This document shows positions 1-7,884 of a stretch of 10,951 bases of DNA, piece after piece; within the stretch, counting starts at the first letter, position 1, and each line of letters opens with the position of its first letter. The stretch lies in assembly GCA_016789485.1 (NCBI GenBank), contig JAEURE010000059.1, forward strand, positions 1-10,951, given 5' to 3'. The DNA is from Anaerolineales bacterium (GTDB lineage Bacteria > Chloroflexota > Anaerolineae > Anaerolineales > Villigracilaceae). A program made the position numbers and the translations under genes. Below the pieces are notes generated by a model. That model did not search any database, was not told the DNA's origin, and saw nothing but the letters and a program-made list of their open reading frames with translations.

Positions 1-2257
1 AGTTGCCGAGAGTCTGGTTGCGGAAGGTGGCGCTGTGCAATTCACCCCAGGCGGGCAGTTTGACGAGATCTTTGCCGTATTCCTTTTGAAGCTGGGTAAT
101 GGTCTCTTCGAAGGCTCTGACAAAAATTTCATCGCGCGTTTCTACTTTATCCGTGGTGGCTTGGTCGTCCCACCACGGGCTGTCAGGTTGTTGAACAAGT
201 TCGCGCATGACCACATACCAGCGGGAACCGCCCTCAGGCCAGTATTCCTGCGGCAGATCGTCTTTGAAAGTGTCCATCAGCAAATTCCACCAGAACCATT
301 CAAAAAGAGAAGTGGCTTTCGAGTCGGCGGTTTCCTGATAATCCCATTCGCTGAGATACTGATCTCGGACAGCAGCCAGTTGCGGGTCCAGTTTGAGCGA
401 GAGCAAAATTGGCACGAGGACTTCGGCGTTCAAGCTCTTTGAGTCACCGTGTATGCTTTTGATATATTCCGCGTCGACCTTGCCGGGTGCGTTTTCAATC
501 AACTCCACAATGCGCGCGGCGCGTTGACCATAATCCCAGTCTTTAGTAATGAGGTAGGGATAATCGCGCGGGTTGGCTTGGTTGTTGGCTGTGGCAATGA
601 AACCGCTTTCTGGATTGAAAGCATAGGGCAATTCATCGAAAGGAATGTAGCCCGTCCAATCATATTCGCTGTTCCAGCCGGGCACAGGTAGGGTGCCGTC
701 ACCGTTCTTGCGAATTGGGATGGTGCCCGGTGTTTGATAGCCAATGTTTCCATCTACATCTGCGTAAAGCAAATTTTGAGCGGGCACTGACCACATGCGG
801 GCTGCAGTGCGGAACTCTTCCCAGTTTTGGGCGCGGTCAAAACCCCAAAGAGCTTCAAATGGAGTGTTTGGAGTCAGAGCCGTCCAGGCGAGAGCGACAG
901 CATAGTTTTGAGGAAGCTCAATCCCCGCTTCATCCTTGAAAGGAATTGCTTCTGGATCTTTGGGGTCTACCTCATCTTTGAGAGGGCCGTATGTATCGGA
1001 GATGATAGGGCCATGTCTTGAAATACGAACAGTGATCTCCACTGATTCGCCGCCGACCACGTTGATGATTTCCTTGCGGGTTTCAAAGTCCACCCATTTT
1101 CCGTCTACTTCATATTGGTTGGGGTTTTCAGGGTTAACCTTTTCAATGAAAAGATCCTGCACATCGGGACCAAGATTGGTGAAGCCCCAGGCGATACGGT
1201 CATTATGCCCCGCAACAACCCCGGGCACACCCGCAAAAGAGAAACCAGTTACTTCGAATGGGCAGGCATCTGATTTGGGCATACAGTGCAGGGAATTTTG
1301 AAACCAAATGGAGGGCATTTGAATGCCGAGATGCATGTCGTTTGCAAGTAGTGGTTGGCCGGTGGTGGTCAACTTGCCTGAGACTGCCCAACTATTCGAG
1401 CCGATATCCGGGACGGTGGGACCAAGCACGTCTTCAAGCAGGGAAAGATTATCTGCAACGGGTTGAAAATTCAGGGATGCAAATTCAAAGGCCGCAGCGG
1501 CGTTTGATGGCTGAGTTTCAATGTTAGCCGTATTTTCGCCGATGGTCGGTACGATAACTGGATAATCAGCTGGATACTCGGGGAAAAGTTCCGCCAGTTG
1601 TTCCGGCGTAAGTGTCTTGAGCAATATGGCGCGCTGGATCTCGTCGTCCATGTTTCCACCCAAGTCCCACGCCATGGCTTTGCCCCAGGTCAGGGAGTTG
1701 ACCGGTGTCCACGGCTCTATTTTGTAATCCGGGCTGAGCAACCCAACGACTGCATATTCAAGGCTTGCAGCGGTGCCATCATGATCTTTAAGATAGGCGT
1801 TCACACCGTCTGTGTAGGCTTGGGCAATCGCTTTGGCTTGCGGGGAGAGTTGTTCCCATTCCTGTTCCGCCACGTTTTTCCAGCCTAGTGTGCGGAGGAA
1901 GGAGTCGGTACTCACCTGTCCCTCGCCGAACATTTCCGAAAGTGTGCCAGACCCGATATGTCTCCAGGTGTCCATTTGCCAGAAACGTTCCTGCGCGTGA
2001 ACGTAGCCTTGTGCGAAGAACAAATCGTGCGACGTGGTTGCGTAAATATGTGGAATACCCATGCCGTCCCGGTATACATCCACTTTTGCATCAAGACCAT
2101 CCACTTTTATTTCCCCATCAATTTGCGGAAAGGATTCTTTGGCTACTTTGTTTGGCAGGTAGCCCTTGAAATAATAAAAACCTCCCCCAGCCGAAATGAG
2201 TACAAGGATCAATCCCCCGATCAGAATCTTCCCGATCAGTTTGCCTGCTTTTTTCAT
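1..2257 (-). CDS. Penicillin acylase (penicillin amidase) family protein, C-terminus beyond the window
   Basis: This is an open frame of 752 codons with no stop, read right to left and cut by the left edge. The family is made of Ntn-hydrolases that cleave amide bonds (beta-lactam side chains, N-acyl-homoserine lactones or other acyl amides) after self-processing into alpha and beta chains. Visible evidence: a basic N-terminus and one hydrophobic segment (about residues 8-30), so the protein is exported or membrane anchored; an alpha-chain motif YRDGMGIPHIYA followed by FFAQGYVHAQERFWQMD; the processing site GSNSWAVSG with the probable nucleophile Ser287; GHNDRIAWGFTN (about 350-361); and QNLLYADVDGNIGY, whose Asn (about 495) probably matches the oxyanion-hole Asn. 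The last codons read WGELHSATFRNQTLG, near the usual C-terminal region, so perhaps 50-80 residues are missing. The start is supported by a strong GGAGGAG Shine-Dalgarno (plus 2260-2266). The substrate cannot be told from the sequence. Confidence 0.93.
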   Translation of the reverse strand, partial: MKKAGKLIGKILIGGLILVLISAGGGFYYFKGYLPNKVAKESFPQIDGEIKVDGLDAKVDVYRDGMGIPHIYATTSHDLFFAQGYVHAQERFWQMDTWRHIGSGTLSEMFGEGQVSTDSFLRTLGWKNVAEQEWEQLSPQAKAIAQAYTDGVNAYLKDHDGTAASLEYAVVGLLSPDYKIEPWTPVNSLTWGKAMAWDLGGNMDDEIQRAILLKTLTPEQLAELFPEYPADYPVIVPTIGENTANIETQPSNAAAAFEFASLNFQPVADNLSLLEDVLGPTVPDIGSNSWAVSGKLTTTGQPLLANDMHLGIQMPSIWFQNSLHCMPKSDACPFEVTGFSFAGVPGVVAGHNDRIAWGFTNLGPDVQDLFIEKVNPENPNQYEVDGKWVDFETRKEIINVVGGESVEITVRISRHGPIISDTYGPLKDEVDPKDPEAIPFKDEAGIELPQNYAVALAWTALTPNTPFEALWGFDRAQNWEEFRTAARMWSVPAQNLLYADVDGNIGYQTPGTIPIRKNGDGTLPVPGWNSEYDWTGYIPFDELPYAFNPESGFIATANNQANPRDYPYLITKDWDYGQRAARIVELIENAPGKVDAEYIKSIHGDSKSLNAEVLVPILLSLKLDPQLAAVRDQYLSEWDYQETADSKATSLFEWFWWNLLMDTFKDDLPQEYWPEGGSRWYVVMRELVQQPDSPWWDDQATTDKVETRDEIFVRAFEETITQLQKEYGKDLVKLPAWGELHSATFRNQTLGN

Positions 2258-2285
2258 TTCTCCTCCGTGAGAAAAATATTAATCA

Positions 2286-2319
2286 CAGGTTTATCAAGAT
2301 CGATATTTTGATAAACCTG
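2286..2319 (-). terminator. Perfect 12-bp inverted repeat, possible terminator or operator
   Basis: The arms caggtttatcaa (2286-2297) and ttgataaacctg (2308-2319) are exact reverse complements, separated by 10 bases that contain the palindrome atcgat. On the minus strand the hairpin lies about 50 bases after the stop of the 841-residue gene and is followed by a T-rich stretch ending in TTTTT (plus 2272-2276). That suits an imperfect intrinsic terminator. It also sits just upstream of the penicillin-acylase ribosome binding site. Its half-sites are 22 bp apart centre to centre, about two helical turns, so an operator is equally possible. A smaller 6-bp hairpin (2328-2342, arms accaaa/tttggt) lies beside it. 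Confidence 0.45.
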
Positions 2320-2369
2320 CGAGTTGAACCAAAAGATTTGGTGTGCCTGGAGTTTGTTTTGACGAAAAT

Positions 2370-4895
2370 CTATTGAACCTTTCCCAGTAATCTTGGAAAC
2401 CAATACCACAAGATGTCCGCGGCAGGCTTGCTGTGAATGGATGAGGATTTATCCTGCAGTGCCACTGGCATGTAGTATCCGCGGCTGATAATACCGGAAA
2501 TCCACGAGCGGTTGTTGATCGCGGTAAGGATGGCTTCGTAGGCATCTGCTTGTGTTTGCAGGTTGAGGGTTGCGGCAGTGATATCTGTATTGGGTCTGCT
2601 GAGGAAGCTCCAATCGAGACATTTACCGGCACCGTCAGGAACGCATCCGTTTGCGGCGCCTGTGGCAGAGGGGTAATTCACTGCAAGGATGAGAGGCTTG
2701 TTTAGCAGAGAGGCAAGCGGGGCCACTTCATTATCGAGCAATCGCCCGGCTTCATTTGCGTAGTCCGCTTTGGTTGCAGTTTGGCTTGTGGAGATTGGAG
2801 CAGACCAGAGCAGGTAAATTCCATCCACATCCTGCAGGAAATTTAGCGGAGTTGTAACAACCGAAGGCGTGAATGGCATCGCCCAGAATACCTGTCCCTT
2901 GAAATGAGTGCGGACATCTGCGATGATGGCTTTCCATTGTGCTTCTGCGTCGGCAGGCACGTTGGATGGTATGCCATCTGCGATGATCCCGCCCGGCATG
3001 GCGGGCTTTACCCATTCACCGCCAAGGATGAGGGTTTGCGCGCCTGTTTGAGCGGCGAGATCTGCATAGTTGACAGCAAATGCGCGATAGCGGGTAAACC
3101 ACGTCTGCCACCACTGTGCGTCTCGTGGAGCACCCAGCCAAAAGTTTGAGGAAGGAGGCGCAGTCGTATCCGAGCCTACAGGAAAATTGGGAGTTGGGAA
3201 AAGGGCTACATTAAGTCCCAAAGCGCGGGCTTGTGAAATCATAATTGCGGAATCGATCCACAGCGGATCTTGACCCGGGAGAGTGGCAAAACGCAGCGGG
3301 GAGACATTGGTGTACGTCCATGTGGGCGTAAGGACTGCGAGGTTTGATCCAAGCGCCTGTGTGTTCGCAAATGCCTGTGGCGCGTAATATGACCAATTTG
3401 GGCGGTAGGTGGGTTGATATTCAACGCCGGCGACAAACCCATTTGAGCGCGCTGTAATATTTGCGCCAACCAACGTAACAGGTTCGGGATTTTCAAACCA
3501 TTTCCAAACCCCGACCGTATCCTGCAAATCCTGAGCAAGCAGACTGGTTTGCGCCTGTCTGCCAGCGGGCGTGGCTCCTACGGTTTGGCCATCATCTGCG
3601 CTGCCACATTGTCCATTACGGCAATAGCGATAGGAGAAGGAACCGAGGAAATTAAGCGGACCGTATAGCTTGTATGCCCAGCGATAATTACCTAAAGGCC
3701 ACATGGGGATGGGTTCTGTCCATCCGCTGGCGTTAAATTGGATGTAGATTATGTCTCCCGGGGGCGTTACCGATGGAATGGTGGTTTCAAACAGGATGGG
3801 TGCAGAGTCGCCAACCGACCAGGTTGCAACAGCATCTTGAAGAGTGACATCCTGTGCGGGGACAATAAAATCACGCAGGAATAATTGGCCGCCATTTTTG
3901 CGTTCCGCATTCCAGAATCCATCGCCAAGCGTATATTTGTATTGGATATGCGTGCCTTCTGGCAAGCCCAACGTGACCGCGTACCGTCCATCCGCTTGCA
4001 GGTTGAGGATGGGCATGCGGTCTGTGCTGACGCTCGCCCCGCTTTGCAAGTCTGCGAAGGTGTTGCCAAACTGCAATAGATTTCCTGCAATGCGGACAGG
4101 CACACCAGGCACGGTGGAAGAAGGAACAGAAACAATAAAGGTGACACTTACAAGTTTTACGGGCCGTACTCGCAAATCAACAATGGTGGTCTGCCCTTCT
4201 GCGACTGTGGCACCTTGTTCAAATGGTTTGTACATTCCATCGAGGCTGTAGGCAAGCAGGTTATGTGTGCCGACAGGCAGACTGCCTAGCTCAAACCGAC
4301 CCATTGAATCTGTAATATGCTGCACACCGCCAGCCGTTACCAGCATATTTGGCAAAGGCGCGCCCGTGTCTGCGTTAAAAACCTGCCCTAAAATAATTCC
4401 AGTTGGGCGGGAATAGGAGCGGTCGCCCCAATCTGAAACGATATCCTGCACATCGGCGGGTCCTGCTACAAAGTGCATACGATAGCGAATGGCTGAACCC
4501 AACGTAGTATCTTCCATGGTAAGCGATGCCCCTCGGCGCGCATACCGATACTTGACCACCGAGTTGTATGGCAGGGGAATTGTCCCGGTGTAGGTCAACG
4601 AGTCCCTTGCACTCATTGGATATTCCGTTGGATTCAAAGGCAGACCAGTGACCTCATCCATCACGATGAGAGTCAGCGACTCATTGGCTTGAAGCGGTTC
4701 AGGGAGGGTGACGATAAAATTTGTCTGCGCCATGGGTTGTGGCGTGGCGGTTTCGATGGTATTCCCCGGTATTTGCGTTGCCGGCGTTGTGTTGAACGGA
4801 TTCGTTAGTAAGGATAAAGTACATGCCTGCCCTACCAGGACAAGCACAATTGCCAGCGTTAATACGCGGCGTAACACGAAGGACTGCCTTTTCAT
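2370..4895 (-). CDS. Secreted modular protein: CBM20-like modules, carboxypeptidase-regulatory-like domain, GH-like C-terminal domain
   Basis: The 841-residue protein starts with a basic, strongly hydrophobic signal peptide ending VLVGQAC. Cys25 could be lipidated, although Gln at -2 is an atypical lipobox, so it is either a lipoprotein or a secreted protein. A Thr/Pro/Asn-rich linker follows (about 30-57). Three beta-rich modules come next (about 58-157, 248-362, 364-466). Each contains a Y(R/K)Y strand and closes with a similar segment (DVQDIVSDW, LQDAVATW, LQDTVGVW), resembling starch-binding CBM20/CBM48-type folds. Between the first and second modules, GQVFNADTGAPLPNMLV and the DSMGRFELGSLPVGTHNL segment (about 166-243) match a carboxypeptidase-regulatory-like domain. 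Residues from about 475 to the end look like a TIM-barrel glycosidase fold, with NVALFPTPNF, LILGGEW (Glu627, candidate acid/base) and KPLILAVNY. The start is supported by GAGGAGAG upstream. Only 36 bases separate it from tatC, so co-transcription is likely. The domain assignments are from pattern recognition, and activity and substrate are unknown. Confidence 0.8.
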   Translation of the reverse strand: MKRQSFVLRRVLTLAIVLVLVGQACTLSLLTNPFNTTPATQIPGNTIETATPQPMAQTNFIVTLPEPLQANESLTLIVMDEVTGLPLNPTEYPMSARDSLTYTGTIPLPYNSVVKYRYARRGASLTMEDTTLGSAIRYRMHFVAGPADVQDIVSDWGDRSYSRPTGIILGQVFNADTGAPLPNMLVTAGGVQHITDSMGRFELGSLPVGTHNLLAYSLDGMYKPFEQGATVAEGQTTIVDLRVRPVKLVSVTFIVSVPSSTVPGVPVRIAGNLLQFGNTFADLQSGASVSTDRMPILNLQADGRYAVTLGLPEGTHIQYKYTLGDGFWNAERKNGGQLFLRDFIVPAQDVTLQDAVATWSVGDSAPILFETTIPSVTPPGDIIYIQFNASGWTEPIPMWPLGNYRWAYKLYGPLNFLGSFSYRYCRNGQCGSADDGQTVGATPAGRQAQTSLLAQDLQDTVGVWKWFENPEPVTLVGANITARSNGFVAGVEYQPTYRPNWSYYAPQAFANTQALGSNLAVLTPTWTYTNVSPLRFATLPGQDPLWIDSAIMISQARALGLNVALFPTPNFPVGSDTTAPPSSNFWLGAPRDAQWWQTWFTRYRAFAVNYADLAAQTGAQTLILGGEWVKPAMPGGIIADGIPSNVPADAEAQWKAIIADVRTHFKGQVFWAMPFTPSVVTTPLNFLQDVDGIYLLWSAPISTSQTATKADYANEAGRLLDNEVAPLASLLNKPLILAVNYPSATGAANGCVPDGAGKCLDWSFLSRPNTDITAATLNLQTQADAYEAILTAINNRSWISGIISRGYYMPVALQDKSSSIHSKPAADILWYWFPRLLGKVQ

Positions 4896-4931
4896 TTTCT
4901 CTCCTCTGATACAAACGCTTCTTGCGGCACC

Positions 4932-5852
4932 CTATCCTGCTGCCTCACCATCTGCAGGGACTTCATCCTCGGCTTTTTCTTTTCTTCGCCCGGCGTAGGC
5001 GATATAACTTAAGCCGATGCTGATAAAGTATAACAAAATCATGGGCAGCATCACCAGCCCCATGTTGACTGGATCGATGGTCGGCGTGACAGCGGCTGCA
5101 ATGATTGCGATGATGACAATGGCAATTCTCCAATGCTGCGCGAGGATGGCAGGCTTCACCAACCCCATGGACGATAGCACAAATATGACCAGTGGAAATT
5201 CAAAGAAGACGCCGATCCAGACCATTAAGCCGGTAACAAATGCAAAATATTCTTTCGCCGCCCAGAATTGGGAAATTTTTGTAAAACTTCCAAGAAAAGG
5301 CAGCGCGGCGGGCAGCAGCACATAATAAGTAAATGCCATGCCTGTCAGGAACAAAAGTGTCGCAAGCGGGATTCCCACCAGGCCGAATTTTTTCTCGCGG
5401 GGTCTCAAGCCGGGAGCGGCAAAAAGCCATGCCTCCATTGCGATCCATGGAAATGCAATAGCAACCCCGACAGTCATTGCCACGCGCATAAAAACGCCGA
5501 TCTCTTCTGTCACTTGAATGGCTTGCAATTTTTCCAAACCGCCTACGGGAATGGCTAGAAACCCCATTACATCCTGTGCAACCCAGAAGGAGGCAGCGAC
5601 AGCCAGAGAAAGCACGATCACTGCCCGAAGGATGTGCATCCGCAAGGCTTCGATTTGATCCCAGAGCATTTGACGGGTATCGGTGCTGGTCACCAGGTCA
5701 GAAAATACCTCTGCGATGGGGCGTTCCTCTGGTTCCGTGTTAAGGAATTTTACGAAGCGATACACCGCTCGAAATGGGAACGCGATAATACTAAAGACAA
5801 GGCGGAAGGGAAATGTGATTACCCGCCACACGCCTCGAAAAAAATTATTCAT
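4932..5852 (-). CDS. tatC: Sec-independent (Tat) protein translocase subunit TatC, with N-terminal extension
   Basis: TatC is the polytopic receptor of the twin-arginine translocase. It binds the RR signal peptides of folded substrates in the cytoplasmic membrane. The family core begins near residue 61 with LWDQIEALRMHILRA, as in the usual TatC N-terminus. It then shows the conserved periplasmic/TM2 region ending AAPGLRPREKKF, the FTYYVLLPAALPF helix, FFEFPLVIF, and AAVTPTIDPVNMG followed by a last helix. Several strongly hydrophobic segments agree with the six-helix topology, and the tail is acidic. At 306 residues it is longer than usual (about 240-270) because of about 60 extra N-terminal residues with two FPFR motifs (14-17 and 25-28). 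The start ATG overlaps the stop of the preceding tat gene (ATGAATAA), which argues for translational coupling and for the long form. The internal Met62 has no Shine-Dalgarno. Confidence 0.95.
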   Translation of the reverse strand: MNNFFRGVWRVITFPFRLVFSIIAFPFRAVYRFVKFLNTEPEERPIAEVFSDLVTSTDTRQMLWDQIEALRMHILRAVIVLSLAVAASFWVAQDVMGFLAIPVGGLEKLQAIQVTEEIGVFMRVAMTVGVAIAFPWIAMEAWLFAAPGLRPREKKFGLVGIPLATLLFLTGMAFTYYVLLPAALPFLGSFTKISQFWAAKEYFAFVTGLMVWIGVFFEFPLVIFVLSSMGLVKPAILAQHWRIAIVIIAIIAAAVTPTIDPVNMGLVMLPMILLYFISIGLSYIAYAGRRKEKAEDEVPADGEAAG

Positions 5853-6261
5853 CGTTTTGCTGGCCGCTTTCGTTTTCTTTTTGTTCAGGTGTAGGGGATG
5901 GGTCGGTTTTTTCGGCTGGCTGCATCGGTGTGGACGGAGGAGTATAAGGCTGGGAACGCGGCGGTGTGTTTGGGTTTTGTACCCTTTGCGAGTTTAAGTT
6001 CGAAGCGCCTTTGATTTCCTTCCCAACTTGATTGCCGATCTGGTTCAATTCTTCATTTGCTTCACGCATCAATTTATTTGGCAAGGTCCGCAATTCGCGC
6101 GATGTCTGCTGGAAGATCTTCCAGCCATCGGATGTGACGATGTTGCGCATCCATTTGCCGATGGTTTTCCCTGCTTTTTGCATATCCTTTGGGCCAAGCA
6201 CGATCAATGCAATAATAATTACAAAAATAAATTCAGACATTCCAACGCCGAGAATTTCCAT
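5845..6261 (-). CDS. Twin-arginine translocase TatA/TatB family protein
   Basis: This is a 138-residue single-span membrane protein of the TatA/TatB/Hcf106 family, which forms the translocation pore or the signal-peptide receptor with TatC. The N-terminus MEILGVGMSEFIFVIIIALI aligns with the family pattern of a short lead, a conserved Glu (Glu10) and one transmembrane helix. The hinge LGPKDMQKAGKTIGKW follows, with Gly23-Pro24, and then an amphipathic helix. The LGPK form of the hinge and the length favour TatB over TatA, but no other tat gene is in the window, so one protein could serve both roles. The tail (about 90-138) is Pro/Gln/Asn/Glu-rich and probably disordered. The first Met is preferred over Met8 because it gives the usual spacing to Glu10. 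The gene begins 3 bases after the nusB stop and overlaps tatC by 8 bases. Confidence 0.93.
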   Translation of the reverse strand: MEILGVGMSEFIFVIIIALIVLGPKDMQKAGKTIGKWMRNIVTSDGWKIFQQTSRELRTLPNKLMREANEELNQIGNQVGKEIKGASNLNSQRVQNPNTPPRSQPYTPPSTPMQPAEKTDPSPTPEQKENESGQQNDE

Positions 6262-6264
6262 AAT

Positions 6265-6726
6265 CTACGATTCCAGTTTTGTTTCCTGAGCAATTCGGTT
6301 TTTTATGATCTGAAGGATTTCGTTCTCGTGTTCCGCCAGCGTACCCAGCACACCGTTGACAAAGCGCGGCGCAGAATCCGAGCCGTATAACTTGGCAAGT
6401 TCCACTGCTTCGTTGATGGCAACTTTTACCGGGGTTTCACGCGAAACCGCGAACTCCCAAAACGCAATTCTCAAAATATTTCGGTCAATTGCGGCGATCT
6501 GGTCCAACGGCCATTCCGGGGCATATCTTGCAATCAATTGATCGAGGTCCTGTCGAAGTGGAAGAACACCGAAAACGATCTGCCGCGCAAATTCGGCAAG
6601 ATCATCCGCAAGCAAAGTATCTTCCAGGCGTGTCTTTAATACATCACCTGGAAGATGGTTGTTCGCTATATCTGTTTCGTAAAGCACTTGCAGAGCTATG
6701 GAGCGCGCTCTGGTTCGGGGTTTCAT
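6265..6726 (-). CDS. nusB: Transcription antitermination factor NusB
   Basis: NusB is a small all-helical cytoplasmic RNA-binding protein. With NusE (ribosomal S10) it binds boxA RNA and supports antitermination of rRNA transcription. At 153 residues it has the normal family length. Motifs seen: the basic N-terminus RTRARSIALQVLYETDI, the central AAIDRNILRIAFWEF (about 78-92), and the signature VAINEAVELAKLYGS (102-116) followed by RFVNGVLG (121-128). The start has a GAGG Shine-Dalgarno that lies inside the last codons of the upstream Asp23 gene, with only 2 bases between stop and start, so the two are translationally linked. nusB next to an Asp23/YqhY gene is a recurring bacterial arrangement. 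Confidence 0.97.
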   Translation of the reverse strand: MKPRTRARSIALQVLYETDIANNHLPGDVLKTRLEDTLLADDLAEFARQIVFGVLPLRQDLDQLIARYAPEWPLDQIAAIDRNILRIAFWEFAVSRETPVKVAINEAVELAKLYGSDSAPRFVNGVLGTLAEHENEILQIIKNRIAQETKLES

Positions 6727-6728
6727 TT

Positions 6729-7076
6729 TCAGACCTCACTATCCGCGTAATCAATATCTTCAATATGGATGTTAACGTGACCGATTTCCATGCCGACCAT
6801 TTCCTGAATGGCACGTGCCACATTCTGTTGGACATTTCGGCTGACTTCGCGGATGTTGACATTTTCCTGAAGGATGAGATGCATGTCTATGAAGACAGTA
6901 TTCTCTTCCGTTTCAATACGGACGCCGTCGCCTGCTCCTCGTTTGAAGAGACGATTCACTCCGCCGGAAACAGGTGCGAGGCGGCTGACGCCGGGCACAC
7001 CCAATGCGGACAGGCGCGCGATGGTGGTTAATACTTCAGGAGATACAGTTGTTTTACCTTGAGTAGTTTCAGACAT
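6729..7076 (-). CDS. Asp23/Gls24 (YqhY-like) family protein
   Basis: This 115-residue protein belongs to the Asp23/Gls24 family, small proteins named for alkaline-shock and general-stress genes of Gram-positive bacteria. The seen features fit the family. TTVSPEVLTTIARLSALGVPGV matches the family opening, where a conserved segment is followed by the V-x-G-V turn. A Gly-rich loop with basic residues follows (about 38-51). A strand pair VFIDMHLILQENVNIREV comes next, then an amphipathic helix NVQQNVARAIQEMVGMEI and the closing VNIHIEDIDY. There is no signal peptide or membrane helix, so it is cytoplasmic. GGAG precedes the ATG. In Bacillus the homologue YqhY sits between accBC and nusB and is tied to fatty-acid synthesis. 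Here the upstream neighbour is fabG, 29 bases away. The molecular function is not established. Confidence 0.92.
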   Translation of the reverse strand: MSETTQGKTTVSPEVLTTIARLSALGVPGVSRLAPVSGGVNRLFKRGAGDGVRIETEENTVFIDMHLILQENVNIREVSRNVQQNVARAIQEMVGMEIGHVNIHIEDIDYADSEV

Positions 7077-7105
7077 TTTTTACTCCATTTTGAAGTCTTG
7101 TTGCG

Positions 7106-7864
7106 TTACATCATTGCCATGCCGCCATCCACACCGAGAACCTGGCCGGTGACGTAGGCGGCTTCATCAGAGGCGAAAAAAGCAGCGGCATAAGCGATCT
7201 CTTCGGGCTTGCCTTTGCGCGCAAGCGGCACCATCTTAAGAGCGGTTGCGAGCGTTTCGGGTGTCATGGCGTCAAGGATTTCCGTGTCCACGAAACCCGG
7301 CGCAATGGCATTGACGGTGATATTGCGCGCGGCAACTTCACGTGCAAGCGCTTTGGTGAAGGCGATCTGTCCGCCTTTGGAAGCGGAGTAATTCGTTTGC
7401 CCGGGGTTGCCCATTTGCCCAGCAACAGAGGCGATGTTGATAATGCGTCCGGTGCGTTTGCGCATCATGTGTTTAACGGCGGCTTTCGAGCAATTGAAGG
7501 TGCTTTTCAAATTCGTGTTGATGACGGCGTCCCAATCCGCTTCAGGCATCATCATGATGAGCTGGTCACGGGTGATGCCTGCATTGTTCACGAGGATACT
7601 TAAGTCACCAAAGGTGTCAATCGCGAATTTGATCAGGGCTTCCGCTTGTTTGAAATCGGAGACATCTGCTTGGGATGCAGAGGCTTTTCCGCCTGATTCC
7701 TGAATTTTTTTGACAACTTCTTCAGCTGACTCGGGCGATTTGTTGTAATTTACCACTACTGCCGCACCGCGGGCTGCGAATTCCAAAGCGATGGCGCGGC
7801 CAATTCCACGCGAACCGCCGGTAATGAGCGCTACTTTATTTTCTAAAGAAAGAGTGGGTGACAT
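7106..7864 (-). CDS. fabG: 3-oxoacyl-[acyl-carrier-protein] reductase FabG
   Basis: FabG reduces 3-oxoacyl-ACP to 3-hydroxyacyl-ACP with NADPH in the type II fatty-acid synthesis cycle. The 252-residue protein is a classical short-chain dehydrogenase of normal length. Seen motifs: TGGSRGIG (15-22) for the dinucleotide, NNAG (93-96), and the catalytic tetrad Asn118, Ser146, Tyr159 and Lys163 (YSASK). The PGFVDTEI segment follows the active site, and VTGQVLGVDGG ends the chain as in FabG. The start is supported by AGGAG eight bases upstream and by a -10 box immediately before it. It is first in the unit with the Asp23, nusB and tat genes. A different SDR specificity is possible, but the tail and context favour FabG. 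Confidence 0.94.
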   Translation of the reverse strand: MSPTLSLENKVALITGGSRGIGRAIALEFAARGAAVVVNYNKSPESAEEVVKKIQESGGKASASQADVSDFKQAEALIKFAIDTFGDLSILVNNAGITRDQLIMMMPEADWDAVINTNLKSTFNCSKAAVKHMMRKRTGRIINIASVAGQMGNPGQTNYSASKGGQIAFTKALAREVAARNITVNAIAPGFVDTEILDAMTPETLATALKMVPLARKGKPEEIAYAAAFFASDEAAYVTGQVLGVDGGMAMM

Positions 7865-7884
7865 TAAAGGACTCCTGTAATGAA

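Noticed and set aside
35..2311. Several plus-strand frames of 80-135 codons across the left end
   Set aside because: They lie opposite the continuous penicillin-acylase frame, which I checked codon by codon from 2257 to the edge without a stop. They are shadows.
2294..2632. A 112-codon minus-strand frame spanning the inverted repeat and the end of the 841-residue gene
   Set aside because: It is out of frame with the well supported gene, has no domain pattern and would read through the hairpin.
5667..5669. Met62 as the true tatC start
   Set aside because: It fits the usual family length but has no Shine-Dalgarno. The upstream ATG overlaps the tatA/B stop, typical of coupled genes. It is kept only as an alternative.
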